Assembly: GCA_009782245.1 (NCBI GenBank)
Contig: WRKK01000159.1
Location: 1-5,183 of the forward strand
Length of the DNA stretch: 5,183 nucleotides
Source of the DNA: Defluviitaleaceae bacterium
GTDB taxonomy: Bacteria > Bacillota > Clostridia > Lachnospirales > WQUN01
Direction of reading: 5' to 3'
Within the stretch, counting starts at the first letter, position 1. Each line of letters opens with the position of its first letter. A program made the translations under genes and the position numbers. Positions 1 through 5,183 of this stretch are shown piece after piece. Under the pieces are notes generated by a model. It saw nothing but the letters and a program-made list of their open reading frames with translations. It had not been told where the DNA came from and did no database searches.

Positions 1-49
1 CGCCCCTACGGGAGACATCGTTGTAGGGGCGACCGTCCTCGGTCGCCCG
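1..49. repeat. GC-rich palindromic intergenic repeat with two nested hairpins
   Basis: Two overlapping inverted repeats are visible. The arm CGCCCCTAC (1-9) pairs with GTAGGGGCG (23-31). GGGCGACC (27-34) pairs with GGTCGCCC (41-48) across a 6-base loop. The arms share bases 27-31, so the two hairpins are mutually exclusive. The element is much richer in G and C than the flanking DNA and begins at the window edge, so it may be incomplete. Similar 'GTAGGGGCGACC...GGTCGCCC' sequences are, from general knowledge, scattered between genes in Clostridia and some other bacteria. The second hairpin is followed by GTTTT (49-53), so it could also terminate an upstream gene lying outside the window. Confidence 0.65.
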
Positions 50-92
50 TTTTCCCCTCCGATTTTAGCTTAAGTATACGCAGATAATATCC

Positions 93-102
93 CGCCCCTA
101 CG
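93..102. repeat. Extra copy of the repeat end CGCCCCTACG
   Basis: The ten bases CGCCCCTACG at 93-102 exactly repeat positions 1-10, the left arm of the palindromic element. In an otherwise AT-rich spacer this is unlikely to be coincidence. It may be the degraded edge of a second copy or the far boundary of a composite element spanning about 1-102. Confidence 0.5.
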
Positions 103-166
103 AAGAAAACCAAAGACTGCCGTAAATAAAATTTCTATATGCGAATAAATTTTTGCAAAAACTCTT

Positions 167-195
167 TTGACAATATCGCCAGAATGTACTATAAT
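167..195 (+). promoter_or_regulatory. Sigma-A-type promoter for the four-gene operon
   Basis: A consensus -35 hexamer TTGACA (167-172) and a consensus -10 hexamer TATAAT (190-195) are separated by exactly 17 bases. Transcription would start near 202-203, leaving a leader of about 53 bases before the first ATG. This is the only strong promoter I see ahead of the rightward genes. Two perfect hexamers at ideal spacing suggest high basal expression. I saw no obvious operator palindrome over it. Confidence 0.85.
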
Positions 196-219
196 ATTTT
201 TTGTAGTGTATATCAAGGG

Positions 220-244
220 TTGGATAAAAAAATTGGATAAAAAA
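220..244 (+). repeat. 13-base tandem repeat in the operon leader
   Basis: TTGGATAAAAAA occurs at 220-231 and again at 233-244, giving a 13-base period. The second copy runs directly into the ribosome binding site GAGGTG (245-250), which sits 5 bases before the ATG at 256. It is probably a small slippage duplication in the untranslated leader. Its A-rich, unstructured character could help ribosome access, but that is inference. Confidence 0.6.
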
Positions 245-255
245 GAGGTGAATTA

Positions 256-2001
256 ATGCCAAAAAAACCCAACAATACAGCCAAAAACTCTAATAACGCC
301 AACAAGCCTAATATTACCGAAACTTTTGGTAGCCCCAAAAATTCGCAAAAGAATAAAAAATTAATGAATAAAAAAATGTTGAATGGCGGCTTTGTGTTAG
401 TGCTTTTATTAGTGATTTCAATTACAGCGGGCGTTTTAATTTGGTATTTTAGCGATACTGCCGATTTGACCTATATAGTTGATTTTAACGCCGCTACTTT
501 TCGTGTTGTGCAAACAGGCGAACGCACACCAGACCCAACCCGTCCGCCAAACCAAATAACAATAGGTGCGGACGGCGTAACTGGTAATGTCAACCCAATG
601 CACGCCGTTACCGAGGCGGACGTTTTGGCGGCTACAATAATTTTTGAACCGCTGGCAAAAGTAATGCCGAACGGTCAAATAATGCCGCTGTTAGCCGAAA
701 CGCTGGATATATCCGCTGACGGGCTAACGTACACTTTTTACCTTATGGATAATGTCGTTTTTTCTGACGGAACGCCGCTAACCGCCGAAATTATTTTGCA
801 AAATTATTTAATGTTTAGCAATATCGCCGTTGAAACCGCACACACGGTGTATCTTAGCCGCTTAAACGGGTTTAACCAGTTTAGAATGGGGCTTTCGGAC
901 ACAATTTCTGGGATAGTGCCTAACGGGAACTCTATTGCTTTTACCTTTGATATTCCGCTAAATAGCAACGTTTCGGCGTTTCTTGTGCCGATTAGCCATA
1001 ATGGGCTTGGCACGGGTGCGTTTTTTATGGAAAATTTTGACGCTGGCGGCGATACTATTACTTTAGCCGCCAACCCAAACTATCACGGCGGTGCGCCGCA
1101 ACTGGAAACAATTTTTATACGCTCTGCCAACGTTGCCTCTGCGCCAGTTTTGCTGGAATGGGGCAACATAGATTTATTTTGGACGGATTACAACCACACG
1201 CTATTACAGCAGTTGCTGCCCTTTACAAATATATCTATCGGAATTTTTAGCGGAAACCAGCAAGGGTACATTGGTTTTAACTACAACAACCCGCATTTGG
1301 CAAACGCAAATATTCGCAAAGCGTTAGTATTATCGGCAAACGCCGCCGCCGTTACAGAGCAGTTTTTTGGCGAGTTTGCACAGGCGGCAAGCCATATTGT
1401 TCCGCCGTATTTTTGGCTTTCGGGTTCGCCGCCGCTTTTGCCCGTTTTTGACCCAGCCCGTGCAACAGAATTATTGCAAGAAGAGGGTTTTTACCTTAAC
1501 AATGCGGGCTTTTTTGAGCAAAACGGCGAACAGCTAACTTTTACGCTGTACACCATAAACAGCGAAATGGCATGGAATTTAACCGATGCCATCGCCGCCA
1601 ACTGGCGCGAACTGGGTATTAACGTTATTGTGCAAGCACTTTCTTTTACCAACCTGCGCAACGCCATCGAAACGGGCGATTTTGATATGATGTACTTAAC
1701 AATGCGGATAGATTTTAACACCGATTTTACTAACTTTACCAACGAAAATGTGCTGATAAACCCGTTTAGTTGGAACAATCCGCAAGCCGCCCAACTGGCA
1801 ACCGAAATAAACCAACCTAATCAACAGCAAGCAATGCAAGCGTTTTCGGATTGGCAACGCATTTATCACGAAAACAACGTGCGGCTACATTTAGAGCGTC
1901 CGCATAGATTAGTTTTTTTTAACCCTAACTTGACAGGGATTTTTCCGTATAGTTACGGCAATTTTACCTGGAATATCCATAATTGGGGGGTGTTGCAGTA
2001 A
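256..2001 (+). CDS. ABC transporter substrate-binding protein, family 5 (peptide/nickel type), membrane-anchored
   Basis: This 581-residue protein is predicted to bind peptides or similar solutes outside the membrane for an ABC importer. The family is recognised from several blocks. Residues 101-150 hold the N-terminal lobe pattern with NP at 113-114 and FEPL at 130-133. Residues 155-178 hold DGLTYTF and FSDGTPLTAE. Residues 252-279 hold GTGAFF and NPNYHGG. IRKAL is at 353-357, the ELGINV region at 452-457 and GDFDMM at 474-479. Length is normal for the family. The first 43 residues are polar and rich in Asn and Lys, followed by one hydrophobic segment at about 44-64. I see no cysteine anywhere, so it cannot be a standard lipoprotein. 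It is probably held by an uncleaved N-terminal anchor with the body outside. The start is set by GAGGTG five bases upstream. No permease or ATPase gene is adjacent, so its partner and its substrate are unknown. The family call is solid; peptide specificity is not shown. Confidence 0.9.
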   Translation: MPKKPNNTAKNSNNANKPNITETFGSPKNSQKNKKLMNKKMLNGGFVLVLLLVISITAGVLIWYFSDTADLTYIVDFNAATFRVVQTGERTPDPTRPPNQITIGADGVTGNVNPMHAVTEADVLAATIIFEPLAKVMPNGQIMPLLAETLDISADGLTYTFYLMDNVVFSDGTPLTAEIILQNYLMFSNIAVETAHTVYLSRLNGFNQFRMGLSDTISGIVPNGNSIAFTFDIPLNSNVSAFLVPISHNGLGTGAFFMENFDAGGDTITLAANPNYHGGAPQLETIFIRSANVASAPVLLEWGNIDLFWTDYNHTLLQQLLPFTNISIGIFSGNQQGYIGFNYNNPHLANANIRKALVLSANAAAVTEQFFGEFAQAASHIVPPYFWLSGSPPLLPVFDPARATELLQEEGFYLNNAGFFEQNGEQLTFTLYTINSEMAWNLTDAIAANWRELGINVIVQALSFTNLRNAIETGDFDMMYLTMRIDFNTDFTNFTNENVLINPFSWNNPQAAQLATEINQPNQQQAMQAFSDWQRIYHENNVRLHLERPHRLVFFNPNLTGIFPYSYGNFTWNIHNWGVLQ

Positions 2002-2552
2002 TGTTTTCACAATCTTTTGAAATGGCGAATTATCCTAGGCATGGCAAAATTTTGCGAAGAATAGCCACGGTTTTGGGCATTAAATATTCCCAAAATATAC
2101 TGGAGGACAAAATACAACATTACACCGAAAATTATGCACTGGCTCATCAGGGCGACAAGCGGTATCCTAACGGCTTTCCTGCGTTGGAACTGTATAATGT
2201 CAACGCAGAATATATAAACGAAGATGTTTTTGACCTTGCAAACTATGTGCAACCAGATTTTATGCTGTTTTATGAAAATAGGCTACAAGAATCCACAACT
2301 ACATTCAAAATGGCGGGCTGCCCCGATTTGGTTGTTGAAGTTTGGTCTAAATCTAACACAAAAGCAGAGCGTGAATTTTTGTTTTATTTGTATTCTACAT
2401 CAAACATTACCGAGTTTTGGCAGATTGAGCAGGATAGAAACGAGGTAATAACATCAATCGGCGGAAAATTTTTGCCCACGCAAAACTTGCAAACCCCGCT
2501 AAAAACGCAAGCTGGCTTGGAAATCGAATTGACCAGCATAGCAAACAAGTAA
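2001..2552 (+). CDS. Uma2-family (DUF820) PD-(D/E)XK nuclease-like protein, copy 1
   Basis: This 183-residue protein matches the Uma2/DUF820 family, predicted restriction-endonuclease-fold proteins of mostly unknown role. Visible marks are an N-terminal helix HGKIL, then PDFMLF with Asp86, then GCPDLVVEVWS with Glu113, and the closing block LYSTSNITEFWQIE (about 130-143). This block corresponds to the family's usual 'Y..GV.EYW' region. The lysine commonly found four residues before that tyrosine appears to be Leu here, so catalytic activity is uncertain. I chose ATG 2001 rather than an in-frame TTG at 1983. It matches the start of copy 2, and a G-run (1985-1990) lies at ribosome-binding distance. 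Its ATG shares one base with the upstream stop (TAATG), implying translational coupling to the substrate-binding gene. The next gene is a paralogue. Confidence 0.82.
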   Translation: MFSQSFEMANYPRHGKILRRIATVLGIKYSQNILEDKIQHYTENYALAHQGDKRYPNGFPALELYNVNAEYINEDVFDLANYVQPDFMLFYENRLQESTTTFKMAGCPDLVVEVWSKSNTKAEREFLFYLYSTSNITEFWQIEQDRNEVITSIGGKFLPTQNLQTPLKTQAGLEIELTSIANK

Positions 2553-2582
2553 AACCAATATTTATCACGATTTATAACGAAT

Positions 2583-2587
2583 AGGGG
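2583..2587 (+). promoter_or_regulatory. Ribosome binding site of Uma2 copy 2, in a duplicated leader
   Basis: AGGGG sits 8 bases before the ATG at 2596. The following bases GTTGCAGTAATGTT (2589-2602, allowing the preceding G-run) match the leader of copy 1 (1992-2005). There, TTGCAGTAA is the last coding triplets and stop of the substrate-binding gene. The leader therefore looks copied along with the gene. Confidence 0.6.
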
Positions 2588-2595
2588 TTGCAGTA

Positions 2596-3150
2596 ATGTT
2601 TACACAAATGCACGATATGGCGAATTATCCTAGGCACGGCGAAATTTTGGAGCGCTTGATTGGCATGGTTTATAACAAATATTTTCAAAGCATAATGGAA
2701 AACAAAATTAAAAATTATGCCGAAAAATACGCTCTAGCACACCAAGGCGACAGATACAACCCCAACCATATAGCGTTGCCAATGGAACTGTATAATGTCA
2801 ACCTAAAAAATGTGGACGAAAATGTTTTGGCAGAATCCAAATTTGTAGAACCCGATTTTATGCTGTTTAGCCAAAACAAGTTGCAAAAATCCACAATAAA
2901 TTTCAAAATGGCGGGCTGCCCCGATTTGATTGTTGAAGTTTGGTCTAAATCCAACACAAAAGCAGAGAGGGAAATTTTGTTTGATTTGTATTCTACATCA
3001 AACATTACCGAGTTTTGGCAGATTGAGCAGGATAGCAACGAGGTAATAACATCAATCGGCGGAAAATTTTTGCCCACGCAAAACTTGCAAACCCCGCTAA
3101 AAACGCAGGCTGGCTTGGAGATTGACTTGACCAGCATAGCGAACAAGTAA
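2596..3150 (+). CDS. Uma2-family (DUF820) PD-(D/E)XK nuclease-like protein, copy 2
   Basis: This 184-residue paralogue of the preceding gene has the same architecture. It has the N-terminal MANYPRHGEIL, PDFMLF with Asp87, GCPDLIVEVWS with Glu114, and the terminal LYSTSNITEFWQIE block. As in copy 1, a Leu occupies the place where many Uma2 proteins carry a lysine. By hand alignment the first 101 residues share about 53 identities with copy 1, while the last 82 share 77. At DNA level I count 12 differences over the 257 bases from 2902 to 3158. The 43-base gap from copy 1 contains no terminator, so the two are probably co-transcribed. The reading frame is intact, and many 3'-half changes are synonymous or conservative, which argues that both copies are functional. 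The biological role is unknown. Family assignment is good; nuclease activity is only inferred from the fold family. Confidence 0.82.
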   Translation: MFTQMHDMANYPRHGEILERLIGMVYNKYFQSIMENKIKNYAEKYALAHQGDRYNPNHIALPMELYNVNLKNVDENVLAESKFVEPDFMLFSQNKLQKSTINFKMAGCPDLIVEVWSKSNTKAEREILFDLYSTSNITEFWQIEQDSNEVITSIGGKFLPTQNLQTPLKTQAGLEIDLTSIANK

Positions 3151-3186
3151 AACCAATAAAACCAAATAAACCCAAACTAACTACAT

Positions 3187-3192
3187 AGGAGG
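3187..3192 (+). promoter_or_regulatory. Strong ribosome binding site of the hemerythrin gene
   Basis: A perfect AGGAGG lies 6 bases before the ATG at 3199. It is clearly stronger than the G-run sites of the two Uma2 genes, suggesting that the hemerythrin is translated at a higher rate from the shared message. Confidence 0.75.
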
Positions 3193-3198
3193 CTTATT

Positions 3199-3606
3199 AT
3201 GTACCAACTAACAGAAGACCTTAAAACTGGCATACCCGATATAGATGCCCAGCATCAGGAACTATTTAGCAGAATAAACGACGTTACCAACCTAACCATA
3301 AAGCAAGCGATAAGCAAAGAAGAAATCGACAAAACTATCAGCCTGCTAGGCGATTACATTGCCAAACATTTAAGCGACGAAGAGACGATACAAATTAAAT
3401 ATAATTATCCCAAACTAGCCGCCCACAAGGCACAACACGATACTTTTAGGAAAAATTTTGCCGATTTGAAAAAAGAATACCAAGCAAATGGGCCATCGGT
3501 TACTTTTTCGATGATACTGAACAAAAGCGTTATAGAGTGGATTGTTAAGCATATTAGGTTTGCGGATAAGGAGTTGGCGGTGCATATAAAGGGGGTTAAA
3601 AAATAG
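3199..3606 (+). CDS. Bacteriohemerythrin
   Basis: This 135-residue single-domain protein carries a non-haem di-iron centre that reversibly binds O2 in a four-helix bundle. In anaerobes such proteins are thought to sense, store or scavenge oxygen. All seven expected iron ligands are visible at family spacing: His19 in IDAQHQEL, His57 and Glu61 in HLSDEE, His76 and His80 in HKAQH, and His118 and Asp123 in HIRFAD. The usual N-terminal pattern 'W....tGi..iD.QH' is present as LTEDLKTGIPDIDAQH, with Leu in place of the common tryptophan. There is no signal peptide, so it is cytoplasmic. Length matches stand-alone members of the family, and there is no fused chemoreceptor or GGDEF domain. It follows Uma2 copy 2 by 48 bases without a hairpin between them, so it is likely the last gene of the operon. 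A functional link with the upstream genes is not evident. Confidence 0.95.
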   Translation: MYQLTEDLKTGIPDIDAQHQELFSRINDVTNLTIKQAISKEEIDKTISLLGDYIAKHLSDEETIQIKYNYPKLAAHKAQHDTFRKNFADLKKEYQANGPSVTFSMILNKSVIEWIVKHIRFADKELAVHIKGVKK

Positions 3607-3694
3607 GGGTGTTTATATAGCAATTCCAAACGGAAATCATCTGATTGCCGCCTAACTTAAATTCTGGATAAACCATAGTAACTCTTCCTAAATA

Positions 3695-3727
3695 AGTCGC
3701 CAGCACTTTGTTTTTGTGCTGGCGGCT
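3695..3727. terminator. Hairpin between convergent genes, probable bidirectional terminator
   Basis: CGCCAGCAC (3698-3706) pairs perfectly with GTGCTGGCG (3716-3724) around the T-rich loop TTTGTTTTT. Three more pairs, one of them G-T, extend the stem to 12 bp (3695-3727). It lies 88 bases after the hemerythrin stop and 8 bases beyond the stop of the leftward gene. Neither side has a perfect T-run. The leftward transcript continues into UUAUUUAG, which is the better terminator tail, while the rightward side reads CTCTTGTCC. It probably ends the leftward gene, and may also end the operon. Confidence 0.7.
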
Positions 3728-3735
3728 CTCTTGTC

Positions 3736-5183
3736 CTAATCTTGGACTAACTGAATTTCTTTTTGTGTTGCCTTCGCCGTGCCTGTAAAGACTCTTCCGT
3801 CAATTAAATAAATCCTAACGACAATCTCTTGTTCTGAATCTGGCAAAGATAACCAACGTCCAAAAACCTCGTAATTTCCTCGTCTTTGCCTAAACCTTGC
3901 CCTGCTCGCCCCATGACTCACCTCTATCCTGTCTACCATGCTCTTTGAAATACGTTCTTCTGCATGGATAATGTACAGGAATGAGAAATTTGTTTGCCTG
4001 GTGGGTCGCTCTCGTTGGCTTGTTTCTCCGTCTGTTTCGTGTTGACTAGGGAATGGCGTTGGTTGAATTGAGGGCGACTGCGGAGTTGGAGTTGTTGGTG
4101 TCGGTGGTTCTGTCGGTTCGCTTGGCTCTGTTGGTAGTGTGTCGAGAGGTGGTTCGATAGGCTCGCTTGGCTCTGTTGGTGGTGTGTCAAGAGGTGGTTC
4201 GATAGGCTCGCTTGGCTCTGTTGGTGGTGTGTTGAGAGGTGGTTCGATAGGTTCGCTTGGCTCTGTTGGTGGTGGGTCGAGAGGTGGTTCGATAGGTTCG
4301 CTTGGCTCTGTTGGTGGTGGGTCGAGAGGTGGAAGTGTGAAGTTTGGCGGTAATATGGCGATTGGTGGCAATACTTCTTGTATTGGTGGAATAATTTCTG
4401 GTAATGGTGGGTGTATTGGTATTTGAAGAGGTGGCTCAACTTCAGGCAAACTGAAATCCAAATCGTGATTGATGTTAAAAGTTACAATAGCATACCTCTC
4501 AGTTGCCCCTTGTCTTCCTGATAGGTTACTAATATGTGAAATACTCGTTGTTGGCTGGAATGTTTGTGGAAACCTAAACCACTCTGGGGCAACTAGTTGA
4601 ACTGAAAACTCTCCCTCATTTTCTGTTTCGCCTAAAAATATTACTTGCAACTGCGGCGTATTAAACTCCCCTTGTCCTGCAACCTGCCACAAGTTCGGTT
4701 CTTCTGCGTAGTCTAAATTGTCCGTGGGTGTATAACTAATAATGACGTTGGATATTTCTTCTGTGTACCTAACTTGAATGTCAGCAATATGGTCAGACAC
4801 CCTTGTACCTTGTGTTAAAATCCAATGTTCTGGCAGGCTAATTGCAAGATTACCTAAATTGCTTGGAAAACTGTGTCCGTTAGAACCGCCTGCGTACTGC
4901 AATCGTAGACTGTACTGTGTTGCCGTTCCACCTATTTGATTAACTGTTAAATTGTGTGTGGCTGGGTTCGGTTGTGTTGTCGCCCAGTTTGCCCCTCTCG
5001 TCAATGTTAAAGATTGTAATTGAGAGTTCTGTCTGGCATCGACTAGCAAATTCCCTCCAGACATTCTTGTATTGAAGAACGTCCAACCAGATACAGGTGT
5101 AATCGTGGTTTGTGTCGCTGATAGTGATAAATTAGTGTCAGCTGGGTTCGGATTGATTGTGAAATTGAACATATCACTTCCAA
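3736..5183 (-). CDS. Putative extracytoplasmic protein with Pro/Glu-rich repeat stalk, 5' end beyond the window
   Basis: I do not recognise a family. The frame is open from the stop at 3736 to the right edge. Numbering here uses the in-frame ATG at 5170-5172, which gives 478 residues. That ATG has GGAAG four bases upstream and could be a start. However, no signal peptide follows it and the frame stays open upstream, so I think this is the C-terminal part of a larger secreted protein. Residues 1-245 alternate short hydrophobic and polar stretches rich in Thr, Ser, Asn and Gln, as in beta-sandwich adhesion modules. Residues 246-375 are a Pro-rich stalk with five tandem 15-residue repeats (281-355). 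Residues 395-478 form a compact, more charged terminal domain containing several Arg and aromatic residues. I see no cysteine, no LPXTG sorting motif and no C-terminal membrane segment. The gene converges with the operon. Surface or secreted location is inferred from composition only. Confidence 0.7.
   Translation of the reverse strand, partial: GSDMFNFTINPNPADTNLSLSATQTTITPVSGWTFFNTRMSGGNLLVDARQNSQLQSLTLTRGANWATTQPNPATHNLTVNQIGGTATQYSLRLQYAGGSNGHSFPSNLGNLAISLPEHWILTQGTRVSDHIADIQVRYTEEISNVIISYTPTDNLDYAEEPNLWQVAGQGEFNTPQLQVIFLGETENEGEFSVQLVAPEWFRFPQTFQPTTSISHISNLSGRQGATERYAIVTFNINHDLDFSLPEVEPPLQIPIHPPLPEIIPPIQEVLPPIAILPPNFTLPPLDPPPTEPSEPIEPPLDPPPTEPSEPIEPPLNTPPTEPSEPIEPPLDTPPTEPSEPIEPPLDTLPTEPSEPTEPPTPTTPTPQSPSIQPTPFPSQHETDGETSQRERPTRQTNFSFLYIIHAEERISKSMVDRIEVSHGASRARFRQRRGNYEVFGRWLSLPDSEQEIVVRIYLIDGRVFTGTAKATQKEIQLVQD
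4108..4332 (-). repeat. Five tandem 45-bp repeats encoding a Pro/Glu-rich 15-residue unit
   Basis: The unit PPLDPPPTEPSEPIE occurs five times without spacers, at plus-strand positions 4288-4332, 4243-4287, 4198-4242, 4153-4197 and 4108-4152, in coding order. The first two units are identical at every base. Units three and four differ from each other at two bases. The fifth is the most diverged (PPLDTLPTEPSEPTE). Because 45 is a multiple of three, gain or loss of units keeps the frame and only changes stalk length. The array also creates long open frames on the other strand and in a second leftward frame, which are composition artefacts. Confidence 0.92.

Noticed and set aside
1983..2000. Upstream TTG start adding six residues to Uma2 copy 1
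   Set aside because: The extension overlaps the substrate-binding gene end, would put the G-run inside the coding region, and has no counterpart in copy 2. ATG 2001 aligns with the start of copy 2.
2715..3146. Leftward 143-codon open frame opposite Uma2 copy 2
   Set aside because: It is antisense to a gene with clear family motifs and a close paralogue. There is no recognisable protein and no ribosome binding site.
2001..3150. Toxin-antitoxin or restriction-modification system built on the Uma2 pair
   Set aside because: Neither a methyltransferase nor a small antitoxin-like partner is visible, and both genes are paralogues of the same family rather than a complementary pair.
3122..3152. Possible promoter before the hemerythrin gene (TTGACT at 3122-3127)
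   Set aside because: No acceptable -10 hexamer lies at 16-18 bases, and the sequence is the constrained 3' end of Uma2 copy 2. It is also present in similar form in copy 1.
3607..3694. Small gene or RNA between the hemerythrin gene and the hairpin
   Set aside because: There is no reading frame with a ribosome binding site, no promoter and no convincing secondary structure before 3695.
4108..4332. CRISPR-like array
   Set aside because: The 45-bp units are directly contiguous with no unique spacers and keep a single reading frame.
4139..4426. Rightward Gly/Ser-rich frame with SRGGSIGSLGSVGG repeats
   Set aside because: It is the exact antisense of the Pro-rich 45-bp repeat array. Its periodicity comes from that array, it has no ribosome binding site, and the leftward frame extends well beyond the repeats with protein-like composition.
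3933..4439. Second leftward frame rich in His, Gln and Ser across the repeat
   Set aside because: It is a shifted reading of the same repeat, with low-complexity His/Gln composition and no start signal. The 3736-5183 frame covers it fully.

Overview
The window looks like chromosomal DNA from an AT-rich bacterium, most plausibly an anaerobic, Clostridia-like Firmicute. The basis is the strong purine-rich ribosome binding sites, a consensus sigma-A-type promoter, heavy use of A/T-rich codons, and an intergenic GC-rich palindromic repeat of a kind common in that group. The taxonomic call is an inference and is not firm.

Layout. Positions 1-110 hold a GC-rich palindromic intergenic repeat plus a short extra copy of its end. 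Positions 167-195 carry a near-perfect promoter. It drives what looks like one rightward operon of four genes: (1) a membrane-anchored family-5 ABC substrate-binding protein (256-2001); (2) and (3) two tandem Uma2-family (DUF820) PD-(D/E)XK nuclease-like genes (2001-2552 and 2596-3150); (4) a bacteriohemerythrin (3199-3606). No terminator-like hairpin is seen between these genes, and the first junction is a TAATG stop/start overlap. A 12-bp hairpin at 3695-3727 lies between this operon and a convergent leftward gene. That gene (3736 to the right edge) encodes an apparently extracytoplasmic protein with a Pro/Glu-rich stalk made of five tandem 15-residue repeats. Its 5' end probably lies outside the window.

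How the genes fit together. The substrate-binding protein would act outside the membrane. The Uma2-like proteins and the hemerythrin would be cytoplasmic. No ABC permease or ATPase is present, so the transport partner must be elsewhere. I see no convincing functional pathway joining the four operon genes.

The most informative feature is the Uma2 pair. The two copies are about half identical over their first 101 residues but about 94% identical over the last 82. The second copy's leader also repeats the last codons of the substrate-binding gene. This points to a local tandem duplication followed by diversification of the 5' half or gene conversion of the 3' half. I do not see a CRISPR array, tRNA, rRNA, transposase or clear defence island.
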